A program made the translations under genes and the position numbers. From NCBI GenBank assembly GCA_028554645.1, contig JAQOOI010000004.1:1-64000 (forward strand): a DNA stretch of 64,000 nt, in the 5' to 3' direction. This stretch comes from Omphalotus guepiniiformis. Its lineage: Eukaryota; Basidiomycota; Agaricomycetes; Agaricales; Omphalotaceae. The notes under the pieces are model-generated. The model was not told where the DNA came from. It searched no databases and saw only the letters and a program-made list of their open reading frames with translations. The number at the start of each line of letters is the position of its first letter. The first letter of the stretch is position 1. This document shows, one piece after another, positions 57,418 through 64,000 of the stretch.

Positions 57418-60400
57418 ATGAATCAAATCGTTCCCCGCGGAACTCATAAGAATAATCTTTCTTTAGCCGTTACTACCACACCTGAACCCAACAATGACAT
57501 CCATTCCAAACCAAGAACTTCTAGACTTCACACGCTCACTTCTCGCACACCTTACATCTGTCAAAATGACTCCTACACCATCTCAGATACCAGTATCCTC
57601 ATCGTCAGGCAGTACCGGACATCCTTCACCTCCGTCATCCTCATCTGTTTCATCATCATCATTACCTCATGGTTCTCATGCATCCTCAGATTTCGTGAAA
57701 AAACCAACTCTCTCAATCAAGAAGCCACTTCCCTTGAACCCTGCAGCAAAACCATTTGTACCCAGGAATGGGAACCGTTGGCAAGAAGTCCAACCGAGAG
57801 TAAAACCATTCAGGCCTCCTCCTCTCACCTCATCTCCTATTGTGAAAGCTGGATCTCCGAGGACATATGTGACTCCTCGCCGGTTCTTAGCGCCATCCCC
57901 ATCACAACTACCTTCTATACCCAATCAAATTCCTCGTCGTTACCCACCTCCGTCCACAATTTCACCATCAACTTCTTCTCACACTCCTTCTGTAGTAAGG
58001 CACACTCATCGGAGAGGCAAACGGAACCCTGTGGTTCAGCATCAGCGCAACCTTCGATATCAGTACCGCCGGCAGTTGAGAATCATGAGCGAAGAAGCTC
58101 AGAAGCAAGTGGCGGAGAAGCGGAAAATGGAGGATCGACAGAAACAGTGCCTGATTGGAACACATGTACTAAGTATTTTTATAAATCTTTTCTCAGATTC
58201 CTTGAATTAACACTCAAAGCCGTCAGAAATGTACTTTTAACTTGGACAGTAGATTTCTACCTATATAATAGGTATATCATACCCTCCACTAGTCCATTTA
58301 TTTATTATGCAGAACCAAAGAAGAACCAAATGTACCAACAACTCCAGAATCCAGGCCATTATTTATTTCTTATGCAAACCTTCGTTCTATCTGTACTTGT
58401 AGGAATCCTGATTGTTGTTAAATGCCTCTACCTCCTATGTACAAATGTCTTCAGACTCAAACAAATACCACATTGCTTCTTGTATATCAGGAGGGAAGCA
58501 GTTAGACAATCAAGATATCCTAATATCAAGTCCAGAGCATATCGAACATTCCTCTTTAGGATTAATCAGAATAATTCAGCAAGTAATATCAGACACTCAG
58601 ACAATGACTACAAGCAATACAAGAGAACTAACCGAGACATCCAAGAGAAAATGATCAACGGAGCATCATTACAACAAGATTCAATGTATAGATCTATATT
58701 ATCCTTACCTAGTCATACCGGAGAACTAGGAAATTTTCAACCTGAAGAAGATGACGAATATATAATTCTTCCTTGTATGGGCAAGGAACAATCAATGAAT
58801 GATAGTATTAACACCGATCAAGAAATGCCACATACCTTTACTGCCTACAAACGAGTAGGAAAGAAAGTTAAACCTGTATCAACCTGGATGCCACCTGAGG
58901 CAAGAGTAAGACGATGCATTCCAGAAGACCCTATGCTCACCTTACCTGCCTTACCCTTTATACCCCCTAACTTTGTACCAACTGGTCGAGTCACAGAAGA
59001 ACGAATGGCTATTTTAGATGTAAATCCCAAAGGATTCCTTACATCTGAAGAGGAGAAGCTAATTAAATATGTCATATGTGTCAATAATGAAGCCCTAGCC
59101 TTTGAAGACATAGAGAGAGGGACTTTGAAAGACTCATATTTTTCTCCCTATGTTATACCCACTATACCTCATAAACCATGGGAGTACAAAAATATACCCA
59201 TACCTCCAGGAATTTTAACCAAGGTTATTGAAGTTTTGAAACTCAAAATTGATGCTGGAGTATATGAACCTAGTGATTCATCATATAGATCCAAGTGGTT
59301 CTGTGTGTTGAAGAAGAATGGAAAACTCAGAATTGTTCATGACCTACAACCCTTGAACAAAGTTACTATAAGGGATGCAGGAATGCTGCCCATAGTAGAT
59401 GATTTTGTAGAAGGATTTGCAGGAAGACAGATTTATACTGTATTTGATCTTTTCTGGGGATTTGATGCAAGAAAGATAGATGTAGGGTCAAGGGAAACTA
59501 CAGCATTTATGACTCCCTTGGGACTTTTACAGCTTACATCCCTGCCAACTGGATTTACAAATTCCCCTTCAGAGTTTCAAAAATGCATGGTATATGTGCT
59601 CAGTGAAGAAGTCCCAGAGACAGCTAACATATTCATAGATGATTTAGCTATCAAGGGGCCAAAGGATCAGTATCTGGATATCCATGGAAATCCTGAAGTG
59701 CTTTCAGAAAACCCAGGAATCAGAAGATTTGTTTGGGAGCATATAAATGATATTCACAAAATCATGCATAAAATAAAACTAGCTGGAGCAACCTTCTCTG
59801 GACATAAAGCTCAGATATGTAAACCAGAAGTCCTTATAGTAGGACAGAGGTGTAGCTCTCAAGGCAGAATGCCTGAAACTGCCAAAGTGGATAAAATTAA
59901 GAACTGGGAAAGTCTAGGATCAGTTAAAGAAGTAAGGCAATTTCTTGGGCTTTGTGGAACTGTGAGAATATGGATAAAGAATTATTCCATGATCATAAGG
60001 CCATTAACCAAGTTATGCAGAAAGGATGTAGATTTTGAATGGGGAGAATCACAGAAGGAAGCATTTTCAAGAATCAAGAATGAAATTACTTCAGCACCTG
60101 CTATGAAACCTATTGACTATGGGTCAGACTACCTAGTAGTCTTATCTGTAGATTCATCCAAGTATGGAACAGGAATGGTGTTATCACAGCTCAATGATAA
60201 AGGACAAAAGGTACCAGCCAGATATGGATCCATTCCAATGAGTGAAAGAGAGTCTAGATATTCTCAGCCTAAATTGGAACTCTTTGGACTGTATAGAGCT
60301 CTTAGGCATTGGAGAATATATCTAGTAGGAGTAAAGAAGTTGAGGGTGGAAGTGGATGCTAAGTATATTTCAGGAATGCTCAAGGAGCCAGATATACAGC

Positions 60401-60990
60401 CCAATGCCACTATCAACAGATGGATTCAGGGTATTCTACTATTTGACTTTGAGCTTGTCCATGTTCCAGCAGACAAATTCAAAGCTCCTGATGCCTTATC
60501 TAGAAGACCAGTATTCTCAGGAGAGCAAGTGGAATCTGATGATGATTCCTGGTTGGATGAAATTGCTCTTACTGTAAGAATAACACAGACCAGAAATAAT
60601 CCAGAACCAGGATTTACAGTTATCAGTGATAGTCAACTGAGAAGAAGGATTAAATATGAACCTAGTGAGCTTCCATCTTGCTACACATCAAGAATATCTC
60701 AAGAACAAGCTATTCAAGACATAAAATATTTTCTTACCACATTAGAGTCTCCTCTGATTTCTGATATCCAGACCAAGAAACGATTTCTCAAGAATGCAAG
60801 CAAGTACATGATGCGTGGAGACAGGCTATTCAGAAAAGATAAATTTGGGATACCATTATTGGTGATTTTAGACGGTGATCAAAGACTGAGGATTCTTCTT
60901 TATGCACATGACAAGTTGGGCCATAAGGGAGTTCAGGCAGTATATGATCTTATTAGAAGACGGTTTCTTTTGGCCTCATATGAGAAGTGA
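57418..60990 (+). CDS. Retrotransposon pol: reverse transcriptase and RNase H (start uncertain)
   Basis: The frame is open from 57412 (GTG) with the first ATG at 57418, but family resemblance begins only near 58820. There it has the usual protease-to-RT linker (WMPPEARVRRCIPEDP, FLTSEEEKLIKYVICVNNEA). RT follows: PWEYKNIPIPPGI, YRSKWFCVLKKNGKLRIVHD, LPTGFTNSPSEFQKCM and the catalytic FIDD at residues 739-742. RNase H has VLSVDSSKYGTG (D about 912), ESRYSQPKLELFGLYRAL and VEVDAKYISGML. The integrase zinc domain starts with HDKLGHKG and is cut by a stop at 60988 after a frame change at about 60967. A hydrophobic segment (FVLSVLVGILIVVKCLYLL, about 58380-58440) precedes the linker. The real start may be further in (for example the ATG at 58651) or reached by splicing. 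Confidence 0.8.
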   Translation: MNQIVPRGTHKNNLSLAVTTTPEPNNDIHSKPRTSRLHTLTSRTPYICQNDSYTISDTSILIVRQYRTSFTSVILICFIIIITSWFSCILRFREKTNSLNQEATSLEPCSKTICTQEWEPLARSPTESKTIQASSSHLISYCESWISEDICDSSPVLSAIPITTTFYTQSNSSSLPTSVHNFTINFFSHSFCSKAHSSERQTEPCGSASAQPSISVPPAVENHERRSSEASGGEAENGGSTETVPDWNTCTKYFYKSFLRFLELTLKAVRNVLLTWTVDFYLYNRYIIPSTSPFIYYAEPKKNQMYQQLQNPGHYLFLMQTFVLSVLVGILIVVKCLYLLCTNVFRLKQIPHCFLYIRREAVRQSRYPNIKSRAYRTFLFRINQNNSASNIRHSDNDYKQYKRTNRDIQEKMINGASLQQDSMYRSILSLPSHTGELGNFQPEEDDEYIILPCMGKEQSMNDSINTDQEMPHTFTAYKRVGKKVKPVSTWMPPEARVRRCIPEDPMLTLPALPFIPPNFVPTGRVTEERMAILDVNPKGFLTSEEEKLIKYVICVNNEALAFEDIERGTLKDSYFSPYVIPTIPHKPWEYKNIPIPPGILTKVIEVLKLKIDAGVYEPSDSSYRSKWFCVLKKNGKLRIVHDLQPLNKVTIRDAGMLPIVDDFVEGFAGRQIYTVFDLFWGFDARKIDVGSRETTAFMTPLGLLQLTSLPTGFTNSPSEFQKCMVYVLSEEVPETANIFIDDLAIKGPKDQYLDIHGNPEVLSENPGIRRFVWEHINDIHKIMHKIKLAGATFSGHKAQICKPEVLIVGQRCSSQGRMPETAKVDKIKNWESLGSVKEVRQFLGLCGTVRIWIKNYSMIIRPLTKLCRKDVDFEWGESQKEAFSRIKNEITSAPAMKPIDYGSDYLVVLSVDSSKYGTGMVLSQLNDKGQKVPARYGSIPMSERESRYSQPKLELFGLYRALRHWRIYLVGVKKLRVEVDAKYISGMLKEPDIQPNATINRWIQGILLFDFELVHVPADKFKAPDALSRRPVFSGEQVESDDDSWLDEIALTVRITQTRNNPEPGFTVISDSQLRRRIKYEPSELPSCYTSRISQEQAIQDIKYFLTTLESPLISDIQTKKRFLKNASKYMMRGDRLFRKDKFGIPLLVILDGDQRLRILLYAHDKLGHKGVQAVYDLIRRRFLLASYEK
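57494..58210 (+). CDS. Pro/Ser-rich basic ORF overlapping the 5' part of the pol frame
   Basis: ATG at 57494, 119 bp after the ORF1 stop, 238 aa. It begins MTSIPNQELLDFTRSLLAHL, then is Ser/Pro-rich with many basic patches (PSTSSHTPSVVRHTHRRGKR), and ends with a helical EEAQKQVAEKRKMEDRQKQ segment and a short hydrophobic tail. Its composition is more protein-like than the overlapping pol frame, which across 57420-58150 looks like random Ser/Thr/Cys. It could be an independent product, or an exon joined to neighbours (a GTGAGT donor-like site lies at 57412). No function recognised. Confidence 0.5.
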   Translation: MTSIPNQELLDFTRSLLAHLTSVKMTPTPSQIPVSSSSGSTGHPSPPSSSSVSSSSLPHGSHASSDFVKKPTLSIKKPLPLNPAAKPFVPRNGNRWQEVQPRVKPFRPPPLTSSPIVKAGSPRTYVTPRRFLAPSPSQLPSIPNQIPRRYPPPSTISPSTSSHTPSVVRHTHRRGKRNPVVQHQRNLRYQYRRQLRIMSEEAQKQVAEKRKMEDRQKQCLIGTHVLSIFINLFSDSLN

Positions 60991-62002
60991 TGTAAAACAT
61001 CATATTCAGTCATGCCATGAGTGCCAGATCCGAAGTCTTAAAAGAATGGAAAAATCACCAACTGTTTCACTCCCAGCTAAGATCTTTCAGAAGATCTACA
61101 TAGATGTGATGTTCATGCCACCAGGACGTGGATATAACTATATTGTTGCAGCAAGAGATGATCTCACAGGGGTGTGTGAAGCAAAAGCACTAAAGGCAAT
61201 CACTGGAAGAACCTTGTCAACATTTTTTTGGGAAAATATTTATTGTCGTTATGGCATCCCATACCAGGTAGTTACTGACAATGGTTCTGAGGTCAAAGCA
61301 GGATTTGAAGAACTGATGCAACGACTTGGTGTTCCTAGAGTCAAGATTTCTCCATACAATAAGCATGCAAATGGAGTAGTGGAAAGAGGACATTTCACTC
61401 TTCGAGAAGCATTGATAAAATCTTGTGAAGGGAAAATTGAAAACTGGCCTTTGAAATTGGCAGAAGCGGTCTTTGCAGATCGAGTCACAGTAAGTCGAGT
61501 CACCGGATACTCACCATACTACCTACTGCATGGAGTAGACCCATTACTACCATTTGATATATTAGAAGCCACCTTTTTGGTAGAAGATTTCAAACCCGGA
61601 ATCACCACAGAGGAATTATTGGCAAAGCGTATTCGGCAATTAGAGAAGCACCCTGATGATATGGAGCAGGCTAGTGAGATTTTAAAGCAAAGTCGATTCA
61701 CATCTAAAGCGCAATTTGAAAAACGATTCCATAAGCGACTACAAAAACGGATATATGAAAGCGGTGAACTGGTCCTAGTGCGGAATGCTAGGCGAGATCA
61801 GGAGATTGGCCACAAAGATCAACCTCGCTATTTTGGTCCCTATGAAGTAATCAGACAAACCAAAGGAGAAGCCTATCGCCTCCGTGAGTTAGATGGATCG
61901 GAGTTCCACATCCCAATTGCTGCTTACCGACTTCTTCCATACATAACTAGAGACCATTGGTTTCTGCATACGGGTTGGCTAGGACAAGAGAATGCAACTT
62001 AA
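60968..62002 (+). CDS. Retrotransposon integrase, in the frame one base over from RT
   Basis: Continues the zinc domain as FFWPHMRSDVKHHIQSCHEC (HHCC: the two His are in the RT frame, the two Cys here). The DDE core is IYIDVMFMPPGRGYNYIVAA, VVTDNGSEVKAGFEELMQRL and KHANGVVERGHFTLREAL, with D, D and E all present. The C-terminus has the GPY/F module (RYFGPYEVIRQTKGEAYRLR) and no chromodomain. Reading from RT needs one base skipped at CGGTTT-C-TTTTGG (60961-60973). An in-frame ATG-less start means that it is expressed only as part of a Pol fusion, if at all. Confidence 0.8.
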   Translation, partial: FWPHMRSDVKHHIQSCHECQIRSLKRMEKSPTVSLPAKIFQKIYIDVMFMPPGRGYNYIVAARDDLTGVCEAKALKAITGRTLSTFFWENIYCRYGIPYQVVTDNGSEVKAGFEELMQRLGVPRVKISPYNKHANGVVERGHFTLREALIKSCEGKIENWPLKLAEAVFADRVTVSRVTGYSPYYLLHGVDPLLPFDILEATFLVEDFKPGITTEELLAKRIRQLEKHPDDMEQASEILKQSRFTSKAQFEKRFHKRLQKRIYESGELVLVRNARRDQEIGHKDQPRYFGPYEVIRQTKGEAYRLRELDGSEFHIPIAAYRLLPYITRDHWFLHTGWLGQENAT

Positions 62003-62951
62003 TGCAACTTCTGAATATGCAGTGACGGAACAAATAAAAGGAGATATAAAAAGGCTATCATCACCTAGTCTTGTTTCACAGGATACCATCTCTGCTATGT
62101 CAAACAAATACACTCACTTTCCTTCATACAACCAATACTTAACCTATATCACTGCCCCCTTACAAGATCCCAAATATCCTTCTTGTACGTATAAAGAAGT
62201 TACCATGTGTTTTTCATTCTAATAATAACTCACAGATGAAATCCAATTTTCTCCTATTTTTGATATCGATGTCCCCACAGAATTGCGAGGCCTTCGTGTA
62301 TTGAAACTTACACGGCCATTGTTTCCCGGACGTTACATACATCAAGGAATGCTGCTCCCTGCTAGTTCTGAATCTGAGAGAAGCATGGTGGCCGCCAAAC
62401 TACTCACCTGCCAGATGCATGACTATTTACTGTGCTTGGAAAACTTCGAGGACATCTATATCGCATGCGTACCATGCTATCTGGTGGATCCAGAATGGTC
62501 TAGCACCACCCTATCACTTCATTCAATATTCACAGGAACAGAGTATATGGACATATTTGACAGACCCGACATCTCTTCTTATACGCTTATCAGGAATTGT
62601 CACCAGCATCAGCAAAGAATTTTCGGATTCGGCCCAGATTTGCAGACAGCGATAGATCTGGACAAGTCCGCCTACGATGATGCATATGTGGTAGCCGCTA
62701 TGACTCTGACTTCTGACTTGCCATATTACCGACCCATCAGCCCTGAGGAATATTTGCCGGCATGTCTCTCACCAGAACCAACAAGCATCTCTCTTGCGCA
62801 TCTAGAATGTAGCCTAGGCATTCAGGGTGGATTTTCAAACAAGTTGGAAGCAGATGGGAAGACAAAGCATGATTGGAAGCGAAAATTTGGTTCCTTTGTT
62901 AAACACAAACTCTCATTACTACACCTTCGAAAAACTTTATCCCGTGGCTAA
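61992..62951 (+). CDS. Accessory ORF A downstream of pol, one intron
   Basis: Exon 1 61992-62184 (ATG overlaps the last bases of integrase; a second in-frame ATG is at 62097), donor GTACGT, acceptor CTCACAG, intron 62185-62235 (51 bp), exon 2 62236-62951. Splicing gives one frame of 302 aa (267 from the second ATG). The protein has no signal peptide or clear membrane span, so it is not an env-like glycoprotein despite its position. Recognisable only by its own features: GMLLPASSESERSMVAAKLL, ISSYTLIRNCHQHQQRIFGF and a basic C-terminus (KTKHDWKRKFGSFVKHKL). The SERS stretch resembles MPLLSGSERSVMAAL near the end of ORF1, suggesting a shared domain. Function unknown. Confidence 0.6.
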
Positions 62952-63097
62952 ATAGTGATATTATTATATAACTCATAATATGAGGAAAGCCTATAAAACA
63001 ACAAAGCATATCGAGCTACAGACATCAAAAACCCTTTTTCCACAGTTATCGTTTGAACTCTCTTTCTTGTGCTGTCCATACTTGCATCACTTTACAT

Positions 63098-63947
63098 ATG
63101 GAATCTGCTAGTGATCGGTACCGAAGGAAATGTGCTGCCCACCGTAAAGCCATGGAGGATAGAATTGCGGAGCTGGAAAGGGAGAATGGTTTGTTCCGTG
63201 AAGAATTGGACATGCCTCCTTCCAATCGACAACCACTTGGCACAGGTCCTAGTGGAGTAGGCCCACCAAGATCCCAGAGAAAAAGGGACAAAGTGTACGA
63301 AAATAGAAGGGTGGACTCAATGGCTGCTAGTGAGTAATGAACGCAATGTTCATAGACGAAACTATACTCAATGGATACAACTAATAGGTGGGAGAATTGC
63401 AAAACGTCCTCGCACAATGAAATCAGTACCAAAACGTCCCAGTACACCACCATCGACCACTTCTGATAACCGATCTGAGGGCATATCTGGCGATGAATCT
63501 GAGGATGAATTGGAGGAGGAATATCAGGACGAATGTGAAGAAGAATCTCAGGACGAATGCGGAGAGGAATCTCAGGACGAATGTGAAGAGGAATCTCAGG
63601 ACGAATGCGGAGAGGAATCTCAGGACGAATGCGGAGAGAAATCTCAGGACGAATGCGGAGAGAAATCTCAGGATGAATTCGAAGAGGAATCTCAGGATAA
63701 ATCTCCATCTCCATCTCCATCCAATTTCACTTACAACCCAGAAAACAGACCTACTACATCGTCCTTGTACCCTAGGTACTCCTCTGAAGTGTCTAGCACA
63801 CAGCAGGGAACATGCTACACTACAGTACCAAACACCCCAATCAATCAATCTACAGCCGAAGATGTGTGTTATACCCCCAATTGGCAGCAATGCCAAGAGG
63901 ATGAAGAAACAATTCGCAACCTGTACGAATATACTCTTTTGTATTAA
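63098..63947 (+). CDS. Accessory ORF B: basic coiled-coil plus acidic repeat protein, one intron
   Basis: Exon 1 63098-63329, donor GTGAGT, acceptor CTAATAG, intron 63330-63387 (58 bp), exon 2 63388-63947, giving 263 aa. Residues 5-40 (SDRYRRKCAAHRKAMEDRIA then ELERENGLFREEL) look like a short basic region followed by a leucine/isoleucine coiled coil, bZIP-like in outline but without the full N-x7-R signature. Then comes a basic Pro-rich part (KRPRTMKSVPKRPSTPP), an acidic SQDECGEE repeat, and a Ser/Thr/Asn-rich tail ending in EYTLLY. The basic-then-acidic layout suggests a nuclear or nucleic-acid-associated factor. It may belong to the element or to a neighbouring host gene; no 3' LTR separates them. 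Confidence 0.55.
63522..63699 (+). repeat. 24-bp tandem repeat coding for SQDECGEE
   Basis: Seven near-perfect copies of GAATCTCAGGACGAATG plus 7 variable bases. The unit keeps frame, so copy number can change without breaking the ORF. Open frames on the opposite strand across it are by-products. Confidence 0.85.
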
Positions 63948-64000
63948 CCTAGTGACTCATTTGATTTAAAGCATTATGTCACAACTGCTTTGACAAATAG

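Larger units (their letters stand above)
49537..64000 (+). mobile_element. Very large Ty3/gypsy-type LTR retrotransposon, 3' end beyond window
   Basis: 5' LTR, primer-binding site, Gag with zinc knuckle, retropepsin, RT, RNase H and integrase with GPY motif are all present on the plus strand in Ty3 order (integrase after RNase H). Extra to the standard set are about 5 kb between protease and RT and two spliced ORFs after integrase. No sequence resembling the LTR occurs in 62-64 kb, so the element exceeds 14.4 kb. Codon choice is AT-rich compared with neighbouring genes in much of it. One frame change in the integrase zinc domain is the only clear defect, so insertion is young. Confidence 0.85.

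Noticed and set aside
61992..62951. env-like gene of an errantivirus-type element
   Set aside because: The position after pol fits, but the product has no signal peptide, no transmembrane anchor and no cleavage-site or fusion-peptide-like region.
63046..63896. Minus-strand ORFs rich in Arg/Ile/Pro or Phe/Leu
   Set aside because: They are antisense readings of the 24-bp acidic repeat.
62952..64000. 3' LTR
   Set aside because: Neither TGTCAGGC, the GCACAGT array nor the TTTGAAGTTTT repeats of the 5' LTR recur here, so the element is taken to continue beyond the window.

Overview
The window is fungal nuclear DNA, almost certainly from a mushroom-forming basidiomycete (Agaricomycetes). Genes are broken by many 37-70 bp GT-AG introns. 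The protein families are typical of that group: a FunK1-type kinase, small HNH-nuclease genes, a Dap1/MAPR heme protein, a tannase/feruloyl esterase, a BBE-type FAD oxidase and a WrbA-like quinone reductase. The large LTR element is a fungal Ty3-type element. No bacterial-type operon or CRISPR array is visible.

Layout. Positions 1-15.4 kb are repeat-rich, with a decayed phosphotransferase gene, a frameshifted F-box/LRR-like gene, three small unrecognised genes (5.6-8.4 kb, two with Zn2Cys6-like cysteine spacing), an HNH gene (12.5-13.9 kb), minisatellites, telomere-like CCCCTAA runs and a dispersed repeat in three copies. Positions 15.68-25.76 kb form a head-to-tail array of four units. All four end at the same right terminus but start at different points. 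The units carry minus-strand tRNA-like heads with A and B boxes, perfect palindromes and no convincing gene. Positions 27.2-39.8 kb are the gene-rich part: FunK1 kinase, WrbA-like reductase, tannase, a broken Dap1 copy, a small uncharacterised gene and a glucooligosaccharide-oxidase-like enzyme. Positions 42.5-44.1 kb hold a second copy of the tannase-Dap1 segment in which the tannase is gutted and Dap1 is intact, the mirror image of the first copy. Positions 46.4-49.0 kb hold two tandem HNH paralogues, one intact and one with a nonsense codon.

From 49.54 kb to the window end lies one very large Ty3/gypsy-type retrotransposon. It has a 5' LTR of about 907 bp (TGTCA...TGACA), a primer-binding site, a 2286-codon ORF with Gag, zinc knuckle and retropepsin followed by a long unfamiliar domain, an overlapping proline/serine-rich ORF, RT-RNase H, and an integrase in another frame. 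Downstream of pol are two further ORFs, each of which becomes a single clean reading frame when one short GT-AG intron is removed. No 3' LTR is present, so the element is over 14.4 kb and continues past the window. The insertion of several kb of extra coding sequence between protease and RT, together with the spliced accessory genes, is the strongest candidate here for something not previously described.

All functional calls come from reading motifs by eye. Splice sites were placed by reading-frame continuity and are not experimentally supported.
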